Assembly (NCBI GenBank): GCA_003166865.1
Contig: PMUP01000088.1
Coordinates: forward strand, 107,624-171,623
Direction of reading: 5' to 3'
Source of the DNA: Bryobacterales bacterium
Lineage (GTDB): Bacteria > Acidobacteriota > Terriglobia > Bryobacterales > Bryobacteraceae
DNA length: 64,000 bases
Shown: positions 27,502-36,605 of the stretch, piece after piece
Layout of the letters: every line of letters begins with the position of its first letter
How positions within the stretch are numbered: the stretch's first letter is position 1
Translations under genes and position numbers: made by a program
Notes under the pieces: generated by a model
Databases searched by the model: none
Seen by the model: only the letters and a program-made list of their open reading frames with translations
Told to the model about the DNA's origin: nothing

Positions 27502-28658
27502 GCCGCCCCCAGGATCGTGATTACGCTGGTGGCTCCCGATCCGCCTAAATTCTGCGCCAGACCGAGCGAGTTTCGCTTCACCTGCCGCTCGCCTGCCTGT
27601 CCGCGAATCTGCTCCACGACATCGCAAATTTGCCCGGTGCCAGTGGCACCCACTGGATGCCCTTTGGATTTCAAACCGCCGCTCGCGTTCACCGGCCGCT
27701 CACCATGGATGCACGTGCCGCCGGCCAAACTATAAGGACCACCTTGGCCCTTCGGCACAAAGCCCAGGTCTTCGATAGCGATGATCTCAGCGATGGTGAA
27801 GCAGTCGTGCACTTCGGCGAATTGGATGTCTTTCGCCTCTACGCCGGCCATTTTGTACGCTTTCGCGGCCGATGTCTTCACCGCGCTGAACGTCGTGATG
27901 TCGTCCTTCTCGTCGAGCGCGACGTGGTCCGAAGTCTGCGCGATGCCCAGGACGCGCACCGGTTTGTCGGTGAACTCGGAGGCCCGTTCCAGCGGCATGA
28001 TCAACACCGCGGCTGCTCCATCGCTGATGAGCGAACAATCGTACACCGTGAGCGGCTCTGCGATCATCTTCCCAGCCAGCGCTTGCTCCATGGTGATGAC
28101 TTTGCGCATGTGCGCCAGCGGATTCTTTGCGCCGTTCTGATGGTTTTTGACGGCAACCGCTGCCAGCTGCTCGCGCGTGGTGCCGTACTGATACATATGA
28201 CGGCGCGCGATCATCGCGAACAACGCCGGGAATGTCGCTCCCGCGCGCACTTCGCCGCAACCGTCGCCCGCCCCGGCGAGAATTTCGGTCACCTTCGGCG
28301 TCGGCTGCGAGGTCATCTTTTCGACACCCACCACCAAGACGATGTCATACAACCCCGCCCCAACCGCGGACACCGCGTGAAAGAAGGCCGATCCGCTGGA
28401 TGCGCAGGCGGCTTCAAAACGCGTTGCCGGGACGCCCGTGATTCCCATGGCCGTGGCCACATACGGCGCCAGGTGATTCTGTCCGGTAAACGAAGGCCCG
28501 GCAAAATTTCCGAGATAAAACGCCTCCACTTGCGATGCGCTTGCGTGCCCGTTCTCTAACGCTTTCTGGCCGGCCTCTACCGCGAGCGAACGGAGATCGT
28601 GATCCGGGAACGCGCCAAACGCGGTTTTCCCGATGCCGGCGACGGCTACTGGTCTCAT
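27498..28658 (-). CDS. Thiolase family protein (SCP-x/lipid-transfer type)
   Basis: A 386-residue thiolase-fold acyl-CoA enzyme. The nucleophile is C85 in FEAACASSGSAF; the catalytic histidine lies in SKGHPVGATG; HDCFTIAEIIAIEDLG is typical of the SCP-x-like branch. This branch lacks the biosynthetic thiolase C-terminal Cys and often works with a DUF35 protein, which is encoded next. Reactions range from beta-ketoacyl-CoA cleavage to retro-aldol cleavage of side chains; substrate unknown. First gene of the operon, start ATG 28658. Confidence 0.88.
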   Translation of the reverse strand: MRPVAVAGIGKTAFGAFPDHDLRSLAVEAGQKALENGHASASQVEAFYLGNFAGPSFTGQNHLAPYVATAMGITGVPATRFEAACASSGSAFFHAVSAVGAGLYDIVLVVGVEKMTSQPTPKVTEILAGAGDGCGEVRAGATFPALFAMIARRHMYQYGTTREQLAAVAVKNHQNGAKNPLAHMRKVITMEQALAGKMIAEPLTVYDCSLISDGAAAVLIMPLERASEFTDKPVRVLGIAQTSDHVALDEKDDITTFSAVKTSAAKAYKMAGVEAKDIQFAEVHDCFTIAEIIAIEDLGFVPKGQGGPYSLAGGTCIHGERPVNASGGLKSKGHPVGATGTGQICDVVEQIRGQAGERQVKRNSLGLAQNLGGSGATSVITILGAA

Positions 28659-28712
28659 ACTTTCAGGATAACTCGGAGCTGCTCTACCGAGCCGCGCCCA
28701 AAGGAGGCGGTT

Positions 28713-29405
28713 TCAACGGTTGTTGAATGGAACCACCGTCGGGCCCGGCCTTAAATGGCCCTGGTCGCGATCCAGATTGTTTTCGTCGCAGGAATATTCC
28801 ATCAGTCTATCGCCCGGCTTCAGGCGCTCGAGCACGCGATGATTGCTCCACGGCCGCGTGTACATCTTGGCATCGTCCACCGTCACGTCGTACGCAATGT
28901 GATTGGCATCGGTCATCTGGTAACGCTCCGTCACATGTAACACGTCGCTGTGCGGATGCCCCGCCGTATCCAGCCACGTCCGGTCATTGAACCCGACCGT
29001 GTCGATCATCAGCGTGTCCCCGTCCCAACTCCCGATGGACTCGCCCATGAACGTTGGATCGATGTGCTTCGAATGTTCACGCACGTCCAGAGGAACCGAG
29101 CGGAACGTCGTCATGTACTCGTATAAGAACACGACCGACGACGGCGTCTGCACAACTCGCATTGGAAACGGTGAGTTATTGATGCGCGGCACGCCCGGAA
29201 AAAGGCAGAAACCCGTGGGATCGTAAGCCGTGTTGATTTTGTCGTAGAGTGCCTTGCCCGCAGCAGTAAAAGGAAGCTCGCCGATGCCCTTGGCCATGTT
29301 TGGCGTATACGGAAGATTCCAGGACCCGGACAGATCGGGTTTTCCCTGAGCGAAAGCGATCCCGGCCAGCGCGACAACAACCAACGCAATCAAACCTGTC
29401 CGCAT
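28713..29405 (-). CDS. Secreted hypothetical protein of a family common in Acidobacteria
   Basis: A 230-residue protein with a signal peptide (MRTGLIALVVVALAGIAFAQ) and a mature part starting GKPDLSGSWNLPYT. Characteristic conserved-looking stretches are PTGFCLFPGVPR, GESIGSWDGDTLMIDTVGFN and TWLDTAGHPHSDVLHVTERY. I recognise this as a widespread, unnamed secreted family in soil Acidobacteria; beta-rich, function unknown. ATG 29405 is chosen over an upstream ATG at 29435 because it gives a standard signal peptide. It follows the ankyrin gene by 16 bases on the same strand. Confidence 0.7.
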   Translation of the reverse strand: MRTGLIALVVVALAGIAFAQGKPDLSGSWNLPYTPNMAKGIGELPFTAAGKALYDKINTAYDPTGFCLFPGVPRINNSPFPMRVVQTPSSVVFLYEYMTTFRSVPLDVREHSKHIDPTFMGESIGSWDGDTLMIDTVGFNDRTWLDTAGHPHSDVLHVTERYQMTDANHIAYDVTVDDAKMYTRPWSNHRVLERLKPGDRLMEYSCDENNLDRDQGHLRPGPTVVPFNNR

Positions 29406-29421
29406 TCTCAAAACTACATTA

Positions 29422-30897
29422 CTACTTCTGAGCACTACTAGTGAGCATCAATTTGTGGAACAGCGCCACCGTGTCATCGTGTTCCACCCAACCGCCCGGA
29501 CCAATATGCATGCCCTCGGCCATGTTCACTGGCAGGCGTCCTTCTTTGTTCTTGACGTCCATCTTTGCGCCGTGATCCACGAGGAACTGAACCACTTCGT
29601 TCGCCCCTCGGAACGACGCGCCATGCAGCGCGGTGTAGCCCTCGTCGTTCACCGCATTCACATCGCCGCCCCATTCGAGACAAAGCTTCAGTGCTGCGGG
29701 AGCATCGGCCTGCGATCCGTGGCTCTGCCCATCGGACCACCCCACGCCCGCCGCCATCATCAGCACCGTGGTGTGATCGTTGGTCGCGATGAGCGGATCG
29801 GCCCCGTGATCCTTCAACAAGCGCATCACGGTAACATCATCGGATTGCGCCGCGCGCCACAACGGCGTCGCTCCAATCGCATTCGCCCACCGTCCGTCGA
29901 ATGAAGGCTGGCCACGCAGCGGAATTTTCTTTGTCAGCCTCGCATTCGGATTGGCTCCATGCTCCAGCAACGCTTTGATCAGATCCAAATCGCTGAGCGT
30001 GTCCTTCTCGGGCGGCGCCGGCCGCGTGGACCATTCCAGATTCCGCATGTCGATGGCCGCGTATAACGGCCCGCGTCCCTTATCGTCGGCGGCGTTCGGA
30101 TCGGCGCCATGCTCCAGCAGAAACTTTGCGAGCGCAAAGTGGTCATTGAACGTCGCCACCAACAATGGGCTGCTGTCATCCGCCGCGTTCTCTTTTACGT
30201 CCGCGCCTGCGGCAATCAGGATCCGAGCCGACTCCAGATCGTTCTGCCGCGCGGCATACAGCAGCGCCGTCATTCCTCCCGCCGGAAACGGAGCCGAGAA
30301 AATGGTTTGGAACATCGACGGCGGAGGCAGCTTGTGTGTTTGCGCATTCACGTTCGCGCCCCGCTCGATCAGAGTCTTCACGGCTGCCGCATTCTTTTCC
30401 GCGACCGCCCACATGAGAGCAGTCTGCCCCTCCGAGTTGGTCTTATTCGGATCGGCGCCGTGGTCGATCAGCACCTTCATTGCATCCGGCTTGCCGGTGC
30501 GCGCCGCCAGCATCAACGCCGTATCACCCATATCGGAGACCACCGCATTGGGATTTTCGCCGGCTTTCAACAGCTCTTCGATCATGGCTGCGCTGCCGTT
30601 CGTAGAAGCCAACGACAACGGCGTGGCGCCAAAACGGTTCGCAAGCTTCACGTTTGCGCCCGCGCGAATCAGCTCCTCGGCCATTGCCACGTCATCCCAA
30701 CGAGCGGCCCAATGCAGAGCCGTCGTGCCGTCTGGTTGCGCGACGTTCGCGTCTGCATGCAGCTTGAGCAGGGACCGCACCGCTGGCGCATCCTGGTTCA
30801 TGGCGGCGTCGGCCAGCCGAGTGTCGCTGGTGTTGGCCCCAAACCCAGCAGCCGCCAGTGCCGCAGCCATCCAAATTCCCTTCAGACGCATGGACAT
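29422..30897 (-). CDS. Secreted ankyrin-repeat protein
   Basis: A 491-residue protein with a signal peptide (about 1-24, GIWMAAALAAAGFGA) and at least ten ankyrin repeats filling residues 30-480 (for example DGTTALHWAARWDDVAMAEEL, here cited in part; TALMLAARTGKPDAMKVLID; GYTALHGASFRGANEVVQFL). Ankyrin arrays are protein-binding scaffolds; export to the periplasm is unusual in model bacteria but common beside DUF1592/DUF1552 genes in Acidobacteria, as I recall. Start ATG 30897, or ATG 30891 two codons later. It is divergent, with only 50 bases between, to the DUF1592 cytochrome gene, suggesting a shared function. Confidence 0.85.
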   Translation of the reverse strand: MSMRLKGIWMAAALAAAGFGANTSDTRLADAAMNQDAPAVRSLLKLHADANVAQPDGTTALHWAARWDDVAMAEELIRAGANVKLANRFGATPLSLASTNGSAAMIEELLKAGENPNAVVSDMGDTALMLAARTGKPDAMKVLIDHGADPNKTNSEGQTALMWAVAEKNAAAVKTLIERGANVNAQTHKLPPPSMFQTIFSAPFPAGGMTALLYAARQNDLESARILIAAGADVKENAADDSSPLLVATFNDHFALAKFLLEHGADPNAADDKGRGPLYAAIDMRNLEWSTRPAPPEKDTLSDLDLIKALLEHGANPNARLTKKIPLRGQPSFDGRWANAIGATPLWRAAQSDDVTVMRLLKDHGADPLIATNDHTTVLMMAAGVGWSDGQSHGSQADAPAALKLCLEWGGDVNAVNDEGYTALHGASFRGANEVVQFLVDHGAKMDVKNKEGRLPVNMAEGMHIGPGGWVEHDDTVALFHKLMLTSSAQK

Positions 30898-30947
30898 ATA
30901 ATCTATCGTATTGCAGTTGCTTGCCCCTTGGCAATACAATTGAAGGT
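30898..30947. promoter_or_regulatory. Compact divergent promoter with palindrome
   Basis: The 50 bases between the ankyrin and DUF1592 start codons contain TTGCAG (30911-30916) and TACAAT (30935-30940) with 18 bases between them, a fair sigma70-type promoter for the DUF1592 gene. The palindrome TTGCC-CCTT-GGCAA (30921-30934) lies exactly between them, where a repressor would block transcription. TACAAT ends 7 bases before the ATG, so the transcript would be leaderless or nearly so. Confidence 0.5.
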
Positions 30948-33434
30948 ATGGCGCTGGGATCGTGGCGGTGGGTTCGTTTTGCGATTTGCGCTGGCCCCGT
31001 TACCCTCTTGCATGCAGCTCCTGCTGGTCCTCAGCAGCTTTCACCGCAACGCGCTCTAATCAATCAGTTTTGCGTTACCTGTCATAACGAAAAGGCCAAA
31101 ACCGCCGGGTTGATGCTTGACAAGCTCGATCTCGATAACGTCGGCCCGAACGCCGAGACCTGGGAAAAAGTGGTGCGTAAACTGCGCGTTGGCGCCATGC
31201 CGCCGCAAGGAATGCCGCGTCCCGACCGCGCCGCCATGGATTCGCTGGCCGCCTCCATCGAGACATCGCTCGATCGCGCAGCCGCTGCCGCGCCCAATCC
31301 CGGCCGGCCAGTCCTGCATCGTTTGAATCGCACCGAATATGCCAACGCGATCCGCGATTTGCTGGCGCTGGATGTGGACCCGTCCGCCATGCTTCCCACC
31401 GACGACGCCAGCTTCGGCTTCGACAATATCGCGAGCGTCCTGGGCGTCTCGCCCGCATTGCTTGAGCGCTACCTGCTCGCTTCCGCGAAGATCAGCCGCC
31501 TGGCCGTAGGCGATCCGAAAACTGATCCCATCACCGACACCTATCGCGTGCGCTCGGACGTCACGCAAAACGAACATCTGGACGGGCTGCCGTTTGGAAC
31601 GCGCGGCGGTGTCCTGATCCACCACAATTTCCCGTTGGATGGCGACTACGTCATCAAGGTCAAGCTGCTCAAATCCACTGTTGACCTGCTGTTTGGCAAC
31701 AACGCGCAGGATCAGCTGCTTGAAATCGCGCTGAACGGCGAACGCGTGCAGACGCTCAGCATCAATCCGAAAGTGCAAGCTCCGCCGCCAGCTCCGGTCG
31801 CGGATAAATCGCAAAAGCCCAAGGACGGCTTCGACCCTTCCGCCGCCACCAAGCTAAGCATGTCGCAGCCCAAGGACAATGTGGAGGCGCGCGTTCACGT
31901 GACCGCCGGCCCGCAAACGGTGACTGTCGCGTTCGTGCAGCGCAGCTACGGCCCGGCGCAGGATTTGATGCAGCCGCTCGAGCGCAGCACTTTCGACCCC
32001 AGCGATCCCAAAGGCCTTCCGCACGTGTTGAGCGTAGCCATCAGCGGTCCATTCAACCCCGGCGGGTCTGGAGACACGCCCAGCCGGCGCAAGATTTTTG
32101 TCTGCCATCCCGCGAACACGAGCGAAGAGCTCCCGTGCGCGAAGAAGATTATCTCGAGGCTCGCGCGCCAAGCCTATCGAAGGTCGGCCTCCGACACCGA
32201 TCTCGAAACGCTGTTGAGCTTCTACCAAACGGCTCGCAATAAAGATGGCTTTGAAGCGGGGATCGAAATGGCCCTGCGCCGCATTCTCTCCGATCCGCAG
32301 TTTGTCTACCGCTTTGAGCGCGACCCCGCCAGCGCTCCTCCCGACACCACCTATCGCGTTAGCGATCTGGAACTCGCCTCGCGCCTTTCGTTCTTTTTGT
32401 GGAGCAGTATCCCGGACGACGAGTTGCTTGACGTGGCCGCGCAGGGCAAGCTGCATGATCATGCCGTGCTGGAACACCAAGTCCGCCGCATGCTGGCCGA
32501 TCCGCGCGCCGATTCGCTGGTCAGTAACTTCGCCGATCAGTGGCTCTACCTGCGCAACCTGCGCGGCGTGAACCCCGATCTGGAAGGGTTCCCCAATTTC
32601 GACGACAATCTGCGGCAAGCGTTCAAGCGCGAGACCGAGCTCTTCTTCGGCAGCATCATCCAGGAAGACCGCAGCGTGATCGATCTGCTGGACGCCAATT
32701 ACACCTTCGTCAACGAGCGCCTGGCCAAGCATTACGGGATTCCGAATGTTTACGGCAGCCAGTTCCGCCGCGTTTCGTGGCCTGACGACAGCCCGCGCCG
32801 CGGACTTCTAGGACAGGGCAGCATTCTAACCGTCACCTCCATCGCCACCCGCACCTCTCCGGTGCAGCGCGGGAAATGGCTGCTCGAAAACGTGCTGGGC
32901 ACGCCGCCCAATCCGCCGCCCGCCAACGTGCCGCCGTTGAAAGACAACAAAGCCGGCGACAAGCAGCTTTCGGTACGCGAGCGCATGGAAGCGCATCGTG
33001 CGAGTCCGGCCTGCGCCGGCTGCCACAAGACTTTGGACCCGCTGGGATTCGCGCTCGAAAATTTCGACGCGGTCGGCCAGTTGCGAACAGTCGACGAATC
33101 GGGCGACAAGATTGACGCTTCGGGCGTGCTCGCCGATGGCACCGAAGTTTCGGGCGTTGCCGACTTGCGCGCAGCGCTGCTGAGCCGCCCCAATGTCTTC
33201 GCCGGAACGATGACTGAGAAGCTGCTGACCTATGCGTTGGGCCGCGGTCTCGAGTATTACGACATGCCGGCCGTGCGCTCGGTCACTGGCGTAGCCGCCC
33301 GCAACAACTATCGGTTCTCGTCTTTGATTTTGGGAATCGTTGAAAGCACGCCGTTTCAAATGCGGCGCTTGCAGGAACCCGACTCTGCGCCTGCAACCTC
33401 TGTAGCCGACATCAGGAGGCCGAACCAGCAATGA
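30948..33434 (+). CDS. Secreted c-type cytochrome-like protein with DUF1587/1592/1588/1585
   Basis: An 828-residue exported protein of the planctomycete/Acidobacteria DUF1592 group. A signal peptide (1-24) is followed by a CxxCH haem site (C42, C45, H46; FCVTCHNEK), the DUF1587 motif LHRLNRTEYANAIRDLL, DUF1592 region ELASRLSFFLWSSIPDDELL, DUF1588 with ITSIATRTSPVQRGKW-like sequence, a second CxxCH (C689, C692, H693; ACAGCHKTLDPLG) and a DUF1585 end. These proteins are predicted periplasmic multi-haem redox proteins of unknown substrate. ATG 30948 is preceded by GAAGG. The stop overlaps the DUF1552 start (ATGA), the standard partner. Confidence 0.9.
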   Translation: MALGSWRWVRFAICAGPVTLLHAAPAGPQQLSPQRALINQFCVTCHNEKAKTAGLMLDKLDLDNVGPNAETWEKVVRKLRVGAMPPQGMPRPDRAAMDSLAASIETSLDRAAAAAPNPGRPVLHRLNRTEYANAIRDLLALDVDPSAMLPTDDASFGFDNIASVLGVSPALLERYLLASAKISRLAVGDPKTDPITDTYRVRSDVTQNEHLDGLPFGTRGGVLIHHNFPLDGDYVIKVKLLKSTVDLLFGNNAQDQLLEIALNGERVQTLSINPKVQAPPPAPVADKSQKPKDGFDPSAATKLSMSQPKDNVEARVHVTAGPQTVTVAFVQRSYGPAQDLMQPLERSTFDPSDPKGLPHVLSVAISGPFNPGGSGDTPSRRKIFVCHPANTSEELPCAKKIISRLARQAYRRSASDTDLETLLSFYQTARNKDGFEAGIEMALRRILSDPQFVYRFERDPASAPPDTTYRVSDLELASRLSFFLWSSIPDDELLDVAAQGKLHDHAVLEHQVRRMLADPRADSLVSNFADQWLYLRNLRGVNPDLEGFPNFDDNLRQAFKRETELFFGSIIQEDRSVIDLLDANYTFVNERLAKHYGIPNVYGSQFRRVSWPDDSPRRGLLGQGSILTVTSIATRTSPVQRGKWLLENVLGTPPNPPPANVPPLKDNKAGDKQLSVRERMEAHRASPACAGCHKTLDPLGFALENFDAVGQLRTVDESGDKIDASGVLADGTEVSGVADLRAALLSRPNVFAGTMTEKLLTYALGRGLEYYDMPAVRSVTGVAARNNYRFSSLILGIVESTPFQMRRLQEPDSAPATSVADIRRPNQQ

Positions 33435-34768
33435 TGATCTCGAAGAAGCATTTGCCGCGCCGCACGTTTCTGCGCGGTGTCATAGGTGGCGCCATCGCGC
33501 TGCCGCTGCTCGACTCCATGATCCCGGCGCTGACGGCCGCGACCAAAACGGCCGCCAGTCCGAAGACCCGGCTTGGCTTCATGTACGTTCCGCACGGCGC
33601 CGTCATGGACAAGTGGACTCCCGCCACCGAAGGCGCGGGCTTCGAATTCACGCCCATCCTGAAGCCTTTGGAACCGTTTCGCCACCAGCTAACTGTCTTC
33701 ACTGGGCTCGCCAACAAAGCTGCGGAGTCGCAAGGCGACGGCGGGGGCGATCACGCTCGCAGCGCTCCGTCATATCTAAGCGGCATCCATCCGTTGCGCA
33801 CAGAAGGCGAGGACGTTCGCGCCGGCACCACCATCGACCAGATTTATGCCCAGAAAATGGGTCAGGACACTCCGCTGCCTTCACTCGAATTAGGCACCGA
33901 GGACACCGGCCTGGTCGGAGTCTGCGACGTCGGCTATAGCTGCGCCTACATGAATTCGATTTCGTGGCGCACTCCCACGCAGCCGCTGCCCATGGAAATC
34001 AATCCGCGCGTGGTCTTCGAGCGCCTGTTCGGAGATGGCAGCAACGCGGCTGATCGCCTGGCGCGCAAGCAGGAAGACCGCAGCATCCTGGATTCCATCA
34101 CTGGCGAAGTGGCACATTTGCAAACCGGCCTCGGCACCCGCGACCGCGGCAAGATCAGCGACTATCTTGACAACATCCGCGAGATAGAACGGCGCATCCA
34201 GATGGCCGAGAAGCGCGCCAGCCTGAACATCGACGTGCCCGAAACGCCGATCGGCGTTCCCGATTCGTTCGACGAGCACGCCAAACTGATGTACGAATTG
34301 CAGGTGCTGGCGTTTCAAGCCGAGATCACCCGCGTGTCCACGTTCATGGTTGCTCGTGACCTGAGCCAACGCACCTTCCCGCAGATCGGTGTGCCCGAGC
34401 CGCATCATTCGGTTTCACATCACGGCAACAATCCGGTGATGATCGGAAAACTCGAAAAGATCAATATCTATCACGCCACACTGTTCGCATATTTCCTGGA
34501 ACGGCTGCGCGCAACGCCCGATGGCGACGGCAATCTGCTGGATCATTCCATGATCATGTACGGCAGCTCGATGAGCAATCCGAACGAGCACAATCATTTT
34601 CCGTTGCCGCTGCTGGTGGCCGGTGGCGCGTCGGGCAAATTGCAAGGCGGCCGTCACCTGAAGTTCCCCGAACGCACGCCAATGTCGAATCTGCTGCTCG
34701 GTCTGTTGGAGAAGGCCGGCATCGAGAGGGGCTCGCTCGGCGACAGTACTGGTATGCTGACAATCTGA
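33431..34768 (+). CDS. DUF1552 protein with Tat signal
   Basis: A 445-residue DUF1552 protein. The N-terminus has a twin-arginine signal (RRTFLRG at 10-16, then a hydrophobic segment), implying folded export, usually with a cofactor. Recognisable features are GFMYVPHGAVMDKWTP, the H/D-rich GGGDHARSAPSYLSGIHP, PEPHHSVSHHG and MIMYGSSMSNPNEHNHFPLP, giving many His/Asp/Asn residues that could bind metal as in the sulfatase-like DUF1501 relatives. Always paired with DUF1592 proteins; joint function unknown. Its TGA overlaps the presumed CTG start of the next gene. Confidence 0.9.
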   Translation: MMISKKHLPRRTFLRGVIGGAIALPLLDSMIPALTAATKTAASPKTRLGFMYVPHGAVMDKWTPATEGAGFEFTPILKPLEPFRHQLTVFTGLANKAAESQGDGGGDHARSAPSYLSGIHPLRTEGEDVRAGTTIDQIYAQKMGQDTPLPSLELGTEDTGLVGVCDVGYSCAYMNSISWRTPTQPLPMEINPRVVFERLFGDGSNAADRLARKQEDRSILDSITGEVAHLQTGLGTRDRGKISDYLDNIREIERRIQMAEKRASLNIDVPETPIGVPDSFDEHAKLMYELQVLAFQAEITRVSTFMVARDLSQRTFPQIGVPEPHHSVSHHGNNPVMIGKLEKINIYHATLFAYFLERLRATPDGDGNLLDHSMIMYGSSMSNPNEHNHFPLPLLVAGGASGKLQGGRHLKFPERTPMSNLLLGLLEKAGIERGSLGDSTGMLTI

Positions 34769-35994
34769 CGCAACCAGAACACATTCCACCGCCCGAGCCC
34801 AACCTTACCGTCGACGAACTGCTCCACCGCGCCGATGCCCTGCGTCCTCTGCTGCGCGAGCGCCAAACCGCGTGCGAAGAATCGGGCGAGCTGTCTGAAG
34901 ACACCAACAATCGATTCCTCGCGGCCGGTTTTTATCGCATCCTGCAACCGCGCCGCTTCGGCGGCTACGAATTCGCGCTGCCCGATTTCATTCGTGTCAT
35001 GATGGCGGTCGCGCGCGGGTGCTCAGAAAGCGCCTGGGTACTCGCGCTCACCTCCGGCCACACGGTGCTCGCGGCGCAATTGTCCGAAAATGCCCAACGC
35101 GAAGTTTTCGGCGCCACCGGCGATCTGCGCGCTCCCGGCGTTGGCATGCCCGGAGGCGTCGGTGTTCCCTCCAACGGCGGCTATAGCGTGAAAGGCGCCT
35201 GGGATTACGCCTCCGGCTGCGACCTCGCCACGCATTTCTTCGGCTCCACCTTGGTGCACGATCCCGAAACCAAAGCCCCGCTCGGCAACGCCTGGATCCT
35301 CTTCGACCGCGATCAGTTCAAAATCGTCGACAACTGGAACGTGATCGGGATGCAAGGCACCGGTTCGCGGCGTGTGGTCATCGAAGATGCGTTCGTGCCC
35401 GCCGATCGCGCGCTGTGGTTTCTCGACGGGCAAGGCCGGCCGGTGCGCGATCAGCCTGGCCACGCGCTACATCCCAACCCGATGTATCACGGCTGGCTCG
35501 CGCCGTTGCTCATCTCGGAAGTGGCGGCGGTATCGGTGGGCGCGGCGCGCGGTGCTCTCGATATCTACGAGGAGATCCTCAGCAACAAGAAGACCAATTT
35601 CCCGCCCTTTCATGTGCGTTCGCGCGAGTGGGAGTTCCAGCAGCATTTCGGCGAAGCGCAAGCTCTGATCGACACCGCCGAAGCTGCGTTGCTAAAGTTG
35701 ACCGCGGACTACATGGACCTGGCGCGGCAGCATGTCGCAAGCGGAACACCGCTAGAGGAAGAGATGGAGCGCCGCCTGATCCTGATGGAGCAGCACGTCA
35801 TCCGCCTGGCATGGGACGCCGTGGAACTGATGTTCCGCACCGCCGGCACATCCGCCGCCGCGAAATCCTCACCACTCGGCCGCGCGCTCCGCAATCTCGC
35901 GGTGATTCGCACGCACGTAACGCTCCAACTCGACCACACCGCGGGCAACGCCGGTCGGCTGCATTTCGGACTTCCACCGTTGAGCCGGTTTTAA
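34765..35994 (+). CDS. Acyl-CoA dehydrogenase-like flavin monooxygenase, probable CTG start
   Basis: A 409-residue protein of the acyl-CoA dehydrogenase fold group that includes flavin-dependent hydroxylases such as HsaA. Evidence: FLAAGFYRILQPRRFGGYEF and ARGCSESAWVLALTSGHTV at the N-terminal helical domain, GAWDYASGCDLATHFF in the middle beta domain and RAPG/IRTHVTLQLDHTAGNAG at the end. The first ATG is 34999, but the 78 codons before it encode the expected N-terminal domain in the same frame. Between the frame's upstream stop (about 34357) and 34999 there is no ATG, GTG or TTG; CTG 34765 overlaps the DUF1552 stop as CTGA. Either CTG is used, or the protein is shortened, or there is a sequence error. 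Confidence 0.75.
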   Translation: MTQPEHIPPPEPNLTVDELLHRADALRPLLRERQTACEESGELSEDTNNRFLAAGFYRILQPRRFGGYEFALPDFIRVMMAVARGCSESAWVLALTSGHTVLAAQLSENAQREVFGATGDLRAPGVGMPGGVGVPSNGGYSVKGAWDYASGCDLATHFFGSTLVHDPETKAPLGNAWILFDRDQFKIVDNWNVIGMQGTGSRRVVIEDAFVPADRALWFLDGQGRPVRDQPGHALHPNPMYHGWLAPLLISEVAAVSVGAARGALDIYEEILSNKKTNFPPFHVRSREWEFQQHFGEAQALIDTAEAALLKLTADYMDLARQHVASGTPLEEEMERRLILMEQHVIRLAWDAVELMFRTAGTSAAAKSSPLGRALRNLAVIRTHVTLQLDHTAGNAGRLHFGLPPLSRF

Positions 35995-36002
35995 CCAAGC
36001 CC

Positions 36003-36605
36003 CTACAGCGCCCCCCTCGCCCGCAGCTCCCGCTCCAGTTGTTCCGCCGACAGAAACTGCACCGCGTCCATCCCGTGCGCCCGCGCCGCCTCGATGTTCA
36101 CCGCCAGATCGTCGGTGAAAAAGCACTCTCCGGGACCGCACTGCGCCCGCGCGATCGCCTCCTGATAAATCTTCGCCTCCGGCTTCGCCGCGCCCACTTC
36201 GTACGAAAGCACGTAGTCGTCGAAGTGCCGCAGCAGCGGATAAGCCTCCTTCAGCATCGCGAAATGAATTGGGTTCGTGTTGGAAAGGGCCAGCAACCGA
36301 TGCCGGCTCGCGAGATCTTCCAGCAACTCTTCGGGCACCAAGGGCTCCGGCAGAAAAACGCAACTCCACCAGTCGCAAAACTCCTGATGGCTGATGTTCA
36401 GTTTCAAAGCGCCGCAGAGCTCGCGCACAAACGGCTCGGCTTCGATCTCGCCCTTCTCGAACGGCCCCACGAGGCCAGTGGCGCGAATCCGCGCGGGCAC
36501 TTCTTCCGCCGGGCACCCGCAAAGGGCGGCCATCCGCGCATAAGCCCGCTTGAAATCGAACGGTATGATGACGTTGCCCAGGTCAAAGAGGATGGTCTTA
36601 ATCAT
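36003..36605 (-). CDS. HAD superfamily phosphatase, YihX-like
   Basis: A 200-residue HAD-IA hydrolase resembling E. coli YihX (glucose-1-phosphate phosphatase). Motif I is FDLGNVI with nucleophile D8, motif II LALSNTNP, motif III lysine in GAAKPEAKIYQ and motif IV FFTDDLAVNIEAA. The DLGNV version of motif I is normal for this branch. Start ATG 36605 overlaps the stop of the broken vapC (ATGA), so it lies in the toxin-antitoxin transcript. It converges on the acyl-CoA dehydrogenase-like gene with 8 bases between stops. Confidence 0.88.
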   Translation of the reverse strand: MIKTILFDLGNVIIPFDFKRAYARMAALCGCPAEEVPARIRATGLVGPFEKGEIEAEPFVRELCGALKLNISHQEFCDWWSCVFLPEPLVPEELLEDLASRHRLLALSNTNPIHFAMLKEAYPLLRHFDDYVLSYEVGAAKPEAKIYQEAIARAQCGPGECFFTDDLAVNIEAARAHGMDAVQFLSAEQLERELRARGAL

